Shown: piece by piece, positions 1-5,490 of the stretch | How positions within the stretch are numbered: position 1 is the stretch's first letter | Layout: every line of letters starts with the position of its first letter | NCBI GenBank assembly: GCA_030445695.1 | Contig: JASUTF010000012.1 | Coordinates: 1 to 28,206, forward strand | Source: Candidatus Iainarchaeum sp. | GTDB lineage: Archaea > Iainarchaeota > Iainarchaeia > JAADDC01 | DNA length: 28,206 nt | Direction of reading: 5' to 3' | Program-made: the position numbers and the translations under genes | Notes under the pieces: model-generated | Databases searched by the model: none | Told to the model about the DNA's origin: nothing | The model's input: the letters and a program-made list of their open reading frames with translations, nothing else

Positions 1-2
1 CA

Positions 3-610
3 GTAAAAAAGTATGGGGTAAACGCAGAGGCAGTAATGGTGGATCACGGGCTTATGGCAGAGGAGGCAAAGAAAACGCCGCGGCAGTGACCAAATCCTTG
101 GGCGTCCCGCTGAAGATCATAAAAGCGGACTACTCGGATATTTTCAGGGATGCCCTCCTCCGCAGCGAGTCCCCCTGCTCGCGTTGCTCGGAACGCACCA
201 TGTCCATTCTGAGGCGGTATGCAAGAGAGAACGGGTATAAATACATCATCACGGGGCACGAGATTCCCTTTGGAGGCAGGCCCTACCGTCTGATGAAGGG
301 TGGAATCGTGCAGATCCGCCTGCTTTCCATGATGACTGAAGAAGAACGCATGAGAATACTGAAAGAATTGCCCTTCGAACTCCCCGAACTGCCGGGGTAC
401 ACGACAAACTGCCTCATCATCGGCGTTACCGCCGAGCGCTTCTGCAAGAAGTATGGATACAGCCCGGAGAACAGGCGTCTGGCAACACTGGTGCGGCTGG
501 GGCTCATGGACAGGGAAAGGGCCGAGGAAAGGGCCCGCTGCAGGGGCGCTCCAGAGTGGCAGAAAATGCTCGTATACCAACAGCTTGGATTAAATTTGGA
601 TGACGAGTAA
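3..610 (+). CDS. PP-loop superfamily ATPase, 5'-partial, apparent frameshift
   Basis: This is the C-terminal part of a PP-loop ATP pyrophosphatase of the type that adenylates and thiolates tRNA bases (TtuA/TtcA/TilS-like). The visible part has a Rossmann-type strand (EAVMVDHGL), a CxxC in SPCSRCSERT, and a following helix-strand ending in IITGHE, which matches the layout of these enzymes. The P-loop (SGGxDS) would lie upstream of the window. The reading frame is broken. Bases 3-74 encode a good family match in one frame that stops at 87-89, and from about base 74 the match continues in the -1 frame to the TAA at 608-610. Adding one A to the run at 72-75 would restore ...AEEAKKNAAAVTKSLG... 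. This may be a sequencing indel or a real mutation. The intact stretch alone could be called as a GTG-start gene at 86. The family is fairly secure, but the exact substrate is not. Confidence 0.6.
   Translation, partial: KKVWGKRRGSNGGSRAYGRGGKENAAAVTKSLGVPLKIIKADYSDIFRDALLRSESPCSRCSERTMSILRRYARENGYKYIITGHEIPFGGRPYRLMKGGIVQIRLLSMMTEEERMRILKELPFELPELPGYTTNCLIIGVTAERFCKKYGYSPENRRLATLVRLGLMDRERAEERARCRGAPEWQKMLVYQQLGLNLDDE
590..597 (+). promoter_or_regulatory. TATA box for the 618 membrane-protein gene
   Basis: TTAAATTT is centred about 25 nt upstream of the ATG at 618 and lies inside the 3' end of the preceding gene. The spacing predicts a leaderless transcript. Confidence 0.45.
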
Positions 611-617
611 TTGATAC

Positions 618-1121
618 ATGGACTGGGACAGGTATTCTGAAGGCGGCGTGCGAACCGCGTTCAGGCGTGTTATCCTCTGGTACGGGGTTATGCTGGCAAC
701 GGGGCTCACCCTTGCGTGGATAATAGACATACACATAAACCCGGCCGCCATAGTCGCGGGCGCACTCTTCTTCTATGTGGACATCTTCGGGATCGACGGC
801 GGGTCCGTATACGCCCTGGCGAAAATCGTGGGCGGTCGGGCAGGGTTCGAGAAGCACGTGGGTTTCGTCTCCTGGTGGAAACCGCCGATCCTCGTGCTCC
901 AGGTACTGGGCATCCTCCTGGGCGTTGCACACCCCGCGGGCATCGTGATGTATTACGTATTCATAGCCGCAGAACTCGCCATGTTCTGGGTAACGTTCAG
1001 GAAGATACACCGGCTCAGCGCATGGAAGTCCGCACTCCTCGTGGCGGCAATCCTGGCAGTTATGATCCCAGCGTTCCTCACGGACACGGCAATTCGTGAA
1101 TTGACGAATTTCCTGCTCTAA
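618..1121 (+). CDS. Unknown polytopic membrane protein, 167 aa
   Basis: I do not recognise the family. The protein has about five hydrophobic segments, at roughly residues 17-36, 43-60, 90-104, 108-125 and 137-155. A short basic N-terminus precedes the first, and a positively charged loop (FRKIHR) lies before the last, so it is an integral membrane protein. A charged loop at about residues 62-88 contains KIVGGRAGFEKHVGF. The ATG at 618 follows the upstream stop by 7 bp and has a TATA-like box at leaderless distance. It is co-oriented with the PP-loop gene and the PlsY-like gene, but each has its own promoter, so a functional link is not established. Confidence 0.75.
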   Translation: MDWDRYSEGGVRTAFRRVILWYGVMLATGLTLAWIIDIHINPAAIVAGALFFYVDIFGIDGGSVYALAKIVGGRAGFEKHVGFVSWWKPPILVLQVLGILLGVAHPAGIVMYYVFIAAELAMFWVTFRKIHRLSAWKSALLVAAILAVMIPAFLTDTAIRELTNFLL

Positions 1122-1130
1122 ACATAAAAA
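1121..1130 (+). promoter_or_regulatory. TATA box for the plsY-like gene
   Basis: AACATAAAAA is centred about 26 nt before the ATG at 1152, the same geometry as most other genes in this window. Confidence 0.4.
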
Positions 1131-1151
1131 GGAAGAGCATGTAATAGCATC

Positions 1152-1817
1152 ATGGAACCGTGGCTCCAGTACCTGGCATCTTACCTCTACGGTTCTATCC
1201 CCTTCTCCTACATCGTGGCAAAGATCTGGTCAGGCAAGGACGTTTCTGTGGAGGGGTCTAAGAACGTCGGGGCATCCAACGTTGCTCTCGTCACAGGGAG
1301 CACCGCCGCGTTCCTCGTGGCCCTGATCCTCGATATGAGCAAGGGTGTTCTTCCCTCAATTATATGGGGCCCGCTGGCCGGTGCCTTCGGAATAGTGGGC
1401 CATATCTTCTCTATCTGGTTGATACTATTCAAGTTCCGCTTCCGAAGGATAAGATCGGGGCTCGGCATGGCCGCAACCATCGGCTGGCTCCTTGTAAACG
1501 CGTGGCCCATGGCGGTAATCGCTCTCACGGTGTTCGCGTTCTTCTACATAATCATGAACCCCACGGACTGGAGAAGGGAAGGACTGTACAAGTGGTATGC
1601 CATCCAAGAGGGGAACATAGAGACGGTCTTCGCCATAGGTGCAAGCGCTGCCATTTACCTGCTCCTGTTTAAACCGCCCGAAGACATCCAGATTGCCGTC
1701 ACGATCATACTACTCTCCGTCTTTTACGCCTACGCCCGCATAATCCGCGAGCAGCTGCAGTACTTCTGGGACTGGGAGAAGAGTGAAGAATTTCTGAAGA
1801 AAGCACAAGGAAAATGA
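1152..1817 (+). CDS. plsY: PlsY-like glycerol-3-phosphate acyltransferase homologue
   Basis: This resembles bacterial PlsY, the membrane enzyme that acylates glycerol-3-phosphate from acyl-phosphate. Seen here: motif 1 (GSIPFSY, residues 14-20); motif 2 (GSKNVGASNV, residues 35-44; the family has GSGNIGATNV); an LDMSKG segment like the family's LDLLKG; and a GHIF element. Multiple membrane helices run throughout. Motif 3, normally FKGGKGVAT, is replaced by FKFRFRRIRSGLGMAAT, which loses the GGKG. The protein is 221 aa against about 200 for PlsY, and its C-terminal part ends in a charged tail. Archaeal phospholipids are normally G1P isoprenoid ethers, so a PlsY homologue is unexpected. It may be a transferred enzyme with altered specificity or a diverged relative. 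The stop codon lies within a 24-bp duplicate of the tRNA-Cys 3' end. Confidence 0.75.
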   Translation: MEPWLQYLASYLYGSIPFSYIVAKIWSGKDVSVEGSKNVGASNVALVTGSTAAFLVALILDMSKGVLPSIIWGPLAGAFGIVGHIFSIWLILFKFRFRRIRSGLGMAATIGWLLVNAWPMAVIALTVFAFFYIIMNPTDWRREGLYKWYAIQEGNIETVFAIGASAAIYLLLFKPPEDIQIAVTIILLSVFYAYARIIREQLQYFWDWEKSEEFLKKAQGK

Positions 1818-1836
1818 GCCGGGGGCGGGATTCGAA
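1813..1836 (-). repeat. Partial copy of the tRNA-Cys 3' end
   Basis: A 24-bp perfect direct repeat of 1908-1931. It covers the T-loop (TTCGAA), the 3' T-stem strand, the 3' acceptor strand and three bases downstream. No anticodon or 5' half accompanies it, so it is not a second tRNA. Copying the tRNA 3' end is the usual footprint of integration, but only about 95 bp separate the copies, so any element has been lost or this is a local duplication. It overlaps the plsY-like stop codon. Confidence 0.75.
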
Positions 1837-1853
1837 GGCCAGGTTCTCTGGCC
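1837..1853 (-). other. 17-nt perfect hairpin next to the tRNA-Cys fragment
   Basis: On the minus strand GGCCAG-AGAAC-CTGGCC forms a six-base-pair stem abutting the tRNA 3' fragment. A hairpin of closely similar sequence (CAGAGAA core, 14 of 17 positions alike) abuts tRNA-Arg at 2921-2937. Function unknown. Confidence 0.5.
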
Positions 1854-1911
1854 GGACGTGCACAGGATCGACTACCCGTGAGTGCGATCTCAACGCAATA
1901 GAATGAGAATG

Positions 1912-1983
1912 AGCCGGGGGCGGGATTCGAACCCGCGTAGATGGGATCTGCAGTCCCACGCGTCGCCGCTCCGCCACCCCGGC
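1912..1983 (-). tRNA. tRNA-Cys (anticodon GCA)
   Basis: The minus strand folds into a complete 72-nt cloverleaf. The acceptor stem is GCCGGGG/CCCCGGC, the D-stem GCG/CGC, the anticodon stem TGGGA/TCCCA with loop CTGCAGA (anticodon GCA), and the T-arm GCGGG-TTCGAAT-CCCGC. The discriminator is U, as expected for tRNA-Cys. CCA is not encoded and no intron is seen. A TATA box lies at 2011-2020, predicting a leader of only a few bases. A 24-bp copy of the 3' end lies at 1813-1836. Confidence 0.97.
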
Positions 1984-2010
1984 ACCGGCGTTATTAGTTT
2001 TGGGGAGAGA

Positions 2011-2020
2011 GTATAAAAGG
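2011..2020 (-). promoter_or_regulatory. Promoter (box A) of tRNA-Cys
   Basis: On the minus strand CCTTTTATAC is centred about 32 nt upstream of the mature tRNA 5' end. It fits an archaeal box A with transcription starting about 6 nt before the tRNA. Confidence 0.6.
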
Positions 2021-2040
2021 GTTGGTACTTGGGCGAACTC

Positions 2041-2796
2041 TTATTCACGAATTATTGGACGGAAATGTCGGCTTTTCGCCCACTCCTCCCGAACCTCGTT
2101 ATGGATGTCCCTAAACACATCGGGGCCCACGTGAGCAACAGGGTGAAAGTCCTCCGGCCATACCGTCTTCAAGGATACGGGCGAGTGGACTTCACGCCGG
2201 AACGGTTGAATGTGTGCTTCCGTTGTCCCGTTACGCACATGATACTCAAGAACAAACACCGCAACGTCTCGGAGTTTGAACTTCCCCGTTTCCGGCGCCA
2301 CTTCCTGCAATAGCTTGTTTGCAAAATACGGATCCAAGTATTCCGGAAGCGGGGGATACCGTTGTCTTGCCCTGCGAGTTGATATGCGGTTTACCACATA
2401 GTCGTACGTTAATTTTTCAGGAACGTAGTGGTCCTTCGTCGAAAGCGCCGACTCCAGCGCCTCAAGGGCCGCGATTCCGTAAGGAGTATGCACACCTCTC
2501 TTCTTAAGTGCCTCAGCGACTTCCTTTCGGAGAGGAATCGTATGTAAGTACGCCTCCGGGCCGGAATACCCTTTTCTCACGTGGACAAGAAGGGGTATGT
2601 AGTATTCTCCCTCTCCTCCCTGTACCCTGTGAAGCACAAGATACTGCCCCTCGGGGATATGCCACCCAGGTGCGCGCTGCTGGTCTGAATTCAAACGTGA
2701 AAAGTGGTAACGCACAATTGCCCTTAACACCTCGAGTGAAAGACGCTCAAACGCCTCGGGAGTCGAGTAGTGCGGATGCCGGGTAGACCGAACCAT
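2041..2796 (-). CDS. Hypothetical protein, 251 aa
   Basis: I do not recognise a family. The protein is soluble-looking and basic, rich in His, Arg, Tyr and Pro, with no membrane segment or signal peptide. The N-terminal half is predicted largely helical (EAFERLSLEVLRAIVRYHF near residues 14-32). A middle part is strand-rich (GQYLVLHRVQGGEGEYYIP, about 51-69), with a helical stretch EVAEALKKRGVHTPYGIAAL around 93-112. The C-terminal half carries a strand-rich region (KLRDVAVFVLEYHVRNG). No catalytic motif is evident. The ATG at 2796 is supported by a TATA-like TTTTATTT at leaderless distance. It lies alone between two tRNA genes on the same strand, and its amino-acid composition differs from the surface genes. 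Such placement is common for recently acquired genes, but I see no other sign of transfer. Confidence 0.7.
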   Translation of the reverse strand: MVRSTRHPHYSTPEAFERLSLEVLRAIVRYHFSRLNSDQQRAPGWHIPEGQYLVLHRVQGGEGEYYIPLLVHVRKGYSGPEAYLHTIPLRKEVAEALKKRGVHTPYGIAALEALESALSTKDHYVPEKLTYDYVVNRISTRRARQRYPPLPEYLDPYFANKLLQEVAPETGKFKLRDVAVFVLEYHVRNGTTEAHIQPFRREVHSPVSLKTVWPEDFHPVAHVGPDVFRDIHNEVREEWAKSRHFRPIIRE

Positions 2797-2815
2797 GAGA
2801 TTTAATGGAATCCCC

Positions 2816-2825
2816 GAAATAAAAG
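2816..2825 (-). promoter_or_regulatory. TATA box for the 251-aa protein gene
   Basis: On the minus strand CTTTTATTTC is centred about 25 nt upstream of the ATG at 2796, predicting a leaderless mRNA. Confidence 0.45.
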
Positions 2826-2844
2826 CAAGTTGGGTGGTGATAAG

Positions 2845-2919
2845 CGGGCCCGGGGGGATTTGAACCCCCGACCTTCGGCTCCGGAAGCCGACGCCATATC
2901 CAGGCTAGGCCACGGGCCC
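2845..2919 (-). tRNA. tRNA-Arg (anticodon CCG)
   Basis: The minus strand folds into a 75-nt cloverleaf. The acceptor stem is GGGCCCG/CGGGCCC, the anticodon stem TCGGC/GCCGA with loop TTCCGGA (anticodon CCG, reading CGG), and the T-arm GGGGG-TTCAAAT-CCCCC. The discriminator is G. CCA is not encoded and there is no intron. No TATA box lies directly upstream. The nearest one, at 3098-3107, implies a long 5' leader containing a decoy copy of the first 17 tRNA bases and a GC-rich structured segment. Confidence 0.97.
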
Positions 2920-3037
2920 AGGTCAGATTCTCTGCCCTGGCGACGGACGGTCTTCGCTTCCGCTCGACCGCCCACAGCGGATGTGCGTGGGGTCGAAGGC
3001 CCCACCCGCGGGCGCCCCACCGAAGCACTCGGTGCCG
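2920..3037 (-). ncRNA. GC-rich multi-hairpin segment upstream of tRNA-Arg (possible ncRNA or leader)
   Basis: The minus strand between the tRNA-Arg 5' fragment and the full tRNA folds into four local hairpins. They are CACCGA-GTGCT-TCGGTG (3018-3034); GTGGGG-CCTTCGA-CCCCAC (2987-3005), extendable by GCGG/CCGC with a 3'-side bulge; an 8-bp stem with one G-U pair (2945-2973) enclosing GA/GAA and a GC-GGAA-GC tip with a GNRA-type loop; and a CAGA/TCTG hairpin (2921-2937). No long ORF with plausible composition exists here. The segment would lie in the tRNA-Arg primary transcript if the 3098-3107 promoter is used. It matches no RNA family I can name. It could be a stable ncRNA, a processed leader, or the remnant of something inserted in the tRNA gene. 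Confidence 0.35.
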
Positions 3038-3054
3038 GGCTAGGCCACGGGCCC
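3038..3054 (-). repeat. Partial copy of the tRNA-Arg 5' end
   Basis: A 17-bp perfect direct repeat of 2903-2919, covering the acceptor 5' strand, bases 8-9 and the start of the D-arm of tRNA-Arg. It sits 135 bp upstream of the intact gene in the same orientation. It lacks anticodon and T-arm, so it cannot be a tRNA alone. Confidence 0.75.
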
Positions 3055-3097
3055 GCCCATATGTCAGGAGTGCCCGCAACAAACCAAGGAAAGAAAT

Positions 3098-3107
3098 GGT
3101 TAAAATT
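3098..3107 (-). promoter_or_regulatory. Candidate promoter for the tRNA-Arg transcript
   Basis: On the minus strand AATTTTAACC is the only TATA-like box between tRNA-Arg and the end of the upstream gene. It overlaps that gene's stop codon. Transcription would start near 3077, placing the 17-nt tRNA fragment and the hairpin-rich segment in the leader. Confidence 0.35.
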
Positions 3108-4101
3108 AGAGGATGAACCGGATTGCCAGGATAATAACAATGACAATCACTATGGCCACTATGAGAGCCACGTCCGGGGGCATGCCGAGGATCTTTCTGG
3201 TGCCCCTGTCTATCTGTTCGAGCACGTTCTCCACCACGCTCTTGTTCTGCTCGTCCGCTGGCACAGGTAGTTCGGGCGGTCCGGAAACGACGTTCTTTTC
3301 TTCAGTTGTGGTCTTTGGCTCTGGGGTTGTATCGGACGTTGTCGTTGTGGTGGTTTCAGTTGCGTTCGTCTCTGATGGAGGAAGGGCCGTCTCTTCCTGC
3401 GTGCTCGAGGACGGGAACAGTGCAGAACACGATGCGGAAAACGAAACGTTCGTGTCCTCCCCGTAATTGAAGGAAGTCGTCTCTGTATCGCAGTTGCTCC
3501 CGTTACAGAGCTTGAAGGTTATTGTCGCGCCTTCTGGAACGTTCTTCGCGTACCCGTCCACGGTGAATGTCTTGGATGTGCTCTTATCCCCTGAAAGCGA
3601 GGCGGGTGCCACGAGCTCCGTGGACCCGTAATACACTCCAAGCGTCGTGGACGAGAGGGAACCGTTACAGTTGGAGGGTAAAGTGACGTTTACCGTGTAG
3701 CTTGCGGCGGGGAAAAGGGACTTACATTCATCTGAGTTCATATCGAAGTGCAGGTATTTGACCTCTCCGGCGTTGCAGTCCTCCGTGCCCAGGATGTAAA
3801 ACGCGTTATCGTTCACATAGAGAACGATGTTAGCGTCGGGATATGTGGAACAGTCGATCACTGCCTTCGGGTCGGATGCAGAGGGTCCACCAAAGCGGTA
3901 AATGTTGTTGCCCTCGTCCGTTATCGATAAAGACGTCAAAACCGTGCCATTATACTCAAAGCGTGCAAGGATGTTCGGGGCAAGGGTTGTCAGTGCACAG
4001 GAGGCGTTCACTTCCCCCCAGTAGAACGCTGGCAGTGTCGGCACGGTCTCCGCAAGCGCCAGCGGGAGCAGCAAAAGGAAGAAAAGGGCAAGACGCTTCA
4101 C
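3106..4101 (-). CDS. Secreted, C-terminally membrane-anchored surface protein, 331 aa
   Basis: The protein has a classical signal peptide (MKRLALFFLLLLPLALA, likely cut after ALA). An extracellular region of beta character with about eight cysteines and several N-x-S/T sequons follows. Its first part (PTLPAFYWGEV at about 21-31) resembles beta domains found at the N-terminus of other archaeal secreted proteins. A Thr/Ser/Glu/Pro-rich stalk spans roughly residues 235-275. A single C-terminal membrane helix (about 308-330) ends the chain almost immediately, so the protein is tail-anchored with its bulk outside. The GTG start at 4101 follows the upstream stop by 9 bp behind a strong GGTGAT Shine-Dalgarno. 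It is therefore co-transcribed with, and probably partners, the 439-aa secreted protein. Function unknown; an S-layer accessory or adhesin is possible. Confidence 0.85.
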   Translation of the reverse strand: MKRLALFFLLLLPLALAETVPTLPAFYWGEVNASCALTTLAPNILARFEYNGTVLTSLSITDEGNNIYRFGGPSASDPKAVIDCSTYPDANIVLYVNDNAFYILGTEDCNAGEVKYLHFDMNSDECKSLFPAASYTVNVTLPSNCNGSLSSTTLGVYYGSTELVAPASLSGDKSTSKTFTVDGYAKNVPEGATITFKLCNGSNCDTETTSFNYGEDTNVSFSASCSALFPSSSTQEETALPPSETNATETTTTTTSDTTPEPKTTTEEKNVVSGPPELPVPADEQNKSVVENVLEQIDRGTRKILGMPPDVALIVAIVIVIVIILAIRFIL

Positions 4102-4104
4102 GGG

Positions 4105-4112
4105 ATCACCTC
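4105..4112 (-). promoter_or_regulatory. Shine-Dalgarno deciding the GTG start at 4101
   Basis: On the minus strand GAGGTGAT overlaps the upstream gene's TGA stop and sits three bases before the GTG start codon. It complements the archaeal 16S 3' end and identifies an operon-internal start. Confidence 0.75.
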
Positions 4113-5430
4113 ACGGAAGGTTCGGCACGGAGACGCACGCGCCGTAGTAGTACACCGTGAACCCGTTCTGCACCCAGTTGGGGTTAATCCATACCCAGTA
4201 GGGGGACGCGGACGTCACAGTGGGGATTGCCCCGAACCCGGATACAAGCGTCCCTGTAGTCCCCTCAGAACCCGGTATCCCGTAGAACTGGTAGATCGGG
4301 CTCTTGTAAACCTCCATGCTCGTGGTGTTCACCTCAAGGAAGGATAGCGTCACGAGGGAACTGTTGGAGTCGGCACAGCTCGGCCCTCCGTCCAAGCAGA
4401 ACACAGATATGAAAGACCAGCCTGTGGGGAGAGCTATGTAATTTCCGCCCTTGCAGGAAGACTTGTTGTAGTAACTGCTCCATCTGAGCGGAATCCACAT
4501 GTTCGACTCAGAGTAAAAGTAGTATCCGTAGAACGTGTACGCCTCCGAGTAAAAGTCGGTGATGTTTGTATCCCACCCGCCGCTATACCTCGCCACGGTG
4601 TTCGCTTCAGAGAGTGCCTGGAAGGTATACGCGTAGTTCTCGTCGAGAACGTATGGAATTGTAACAGCGGTCCACTGTTTCGCTGGAACATACGTGTAAG
4701 CATCGGGCAGATTTGTCACAAGGACGTTAGTGTCATTGGGGATTGCACAGGATGAGGAAAAACCGCTGTTCAGCTCAAGGATCGTCCCGCGAACCACCTT
4801 CGTCAATTCTGACGTGGGAACAGTCACAGTAATGGCATTCGCATCGTTGACGTCGGGGATAGAGATGGAGACATCCCCAGAGGACGGCGTGTGGAGGACA
4901 ACAGAGGCGGAAGACGTATTCACATCGCACTCGAAAGAGAGGGTTATGTTCATTTCGCCCGTGGCCGAAAGGGAAGAGACAGCAGCGTTGAACTCGTTGA
5001 AGTGATCCAGTGTAACGTTCACCGCGTTGCTCTCAAAGACGTTGCCGTCCGTCTTGTAGCCGATGATCTTTATCGTAAAGGGGCCGTTGCGGAGGAAGTT
5101 CCCGTCAATAATCTGCGTGTAGGAGCAGTGGTAAACGTCGTTGACGTCCGCCTGGCAGTGAGACATGTTCAGATCCGCCGTGTTAAAGTCCGTTCCTGTG
5201 ATGAAGGCCACGTTGTAGTCCCCGTCGTTCTCAACAACCGTCCCGAACGAAAGGGAGACGACAAAGTGGTTCCAGTCCCCGTTGGCGTTGTTAACGTCCC
5301 AGACAATGTTGAAATCCGTCGTGATTGTGGAATCATCGGCGGGGGCGGTCAGAAGGACCGTATTCGTGTCAAGGGCATAAACAGAAGCCATAACGATAAC
5401 GAGCCCGAGAATCACCATACTGCCGCGCAT
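4111..5430 (-). CDS. Secreted surface protein, 439 aa, beta-rich
   Basis: The chosen ATG at 5430 begins MRGSMVILGLVIVMASVYA, a signal-peptide-like segment probably cleaved near YALD. An upstream ATG at 5490 would add 20 residues, but the TATA box at 5452-5460 fits a leaderless start at 5430. The exported part starts with an Ig/FN3-like stretch (VLLTAPADDSTITTDFNIVW). It is unusually rich in Asn, Asp, Ser, Thr and aromatic residues, with many N-x-S/T sequons. A later region (WTAVTIPYVLDENYAYTF ... ARYSGGWDTN, and SPYWVWINPN near the end) resembles repeats in bacterial and archaeal surface proteins that run from W-x-x-V-x-I-P to G-Y-W-x-x-x. There is no second membrane helix, so it may be released or held by the tail-anchored neighbour encoded 9 bp downstream. 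No enzyme motif seen. Confidence 0.85.
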   Translation of the reverse strand: MRGSMVILGLVIVMASVYALDTNTVLLTAPADDSTITTDFNIVWDVNNANGDWNHFVVSLSFGTVVENDGDYNVAFITGTDFNTADLNMSHCQADVNDVYHCSYTQIIDGNFLRNGPFTIKIIGYKTDGNVFESNAVNVTLDHFNEFNAAVSSLSATGEMNITLSFECDVNTSSASVVLHTPSSGDVSISIPDVNDANAITVTVPTSELTKVVRGTILELNSGFSSSCAIPNDTNVLVTNLPDAYTYVPAKQWTAVTIPYVLDENYAYTFQALSEANTVARYSGGWDTNITDFYSEAYTFYGYYFYSESNMWIPLRWSSYYNKSSCKGGNYIALPTGWSFISVFCLDGGPSCADSNSSLVTLSFLEVNTTSMEVYKSPIYQFYGIPGSEGTTGTLVSGFGAIPTVTSASPYWVWINPNWVQNGFTVYYYGACVSVPNLP

Positions 5431-5451
5431 GTTAGAATATCGGCAGGCGTG

Positions 5452-5470
5452 AATAAAAACCTTGATAAAG
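5452..5470. promoter_or_regulatory. Abutting divergent promoters of the surface locus
   Basis: Minus-strand TTTTTATTC (5452-5460) is 26 nt from the ATG at 5430. Plus-strand CTTGATAAAG (5461-5470) is about 26 nt from the GTG at 5491. Two boxes back to back in a 60-bp gap could be co-regulated or mutually exclusive. Confidence 0.45.
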
Positions 5471-5490
5471 AAGAACTTCGTCTTATCCAC

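Noticed and set aside
1816-1895. A second tRNA at the tRNA-Cys 3' fragment
   Set aside because: Only the T-loop and 3' acceptor strand are present. The upstream sequence offers neither a matching 5' acceptor strand nor an anticodon arm.
2029-2786. Plus-strand reading frames opposite the 251-aa gene
   Set aside because: They are short and broken, lack promoter or Shine-Dalgarno support, and mirror the coding strand of the minus-strand gene.
2920-3054. SRP RNA, RNase P RNA or a tRNA intron
   Set aside because: The GGAA-tipped hairpin recalls SRP helix 8 and CAGAGAA recalls a RNase P element. The length and remaining conserved blocks do not fit either, and the segment precedes the tRNA 5' end and so cannot be an intron of it.
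2747-3270. Proteins encoded across the tRNA-Arg region on either strand
   Set aside because: They read through a tRNA and GC-rich hairpins and have Arg/Pro/Gly-rich translations typical of non-coding GC-rich DNA.
4891-5490. N-terminal extension of the 921-aa protein to an ATG at 4891
   Set aside because: It lies fully antisense to the well-supported 439-aa gene. The extension has a charged, low-complexity, non-protein-like composition, while the GTG at 5491 gives a membrane helix matching the paralogous start at 19738.
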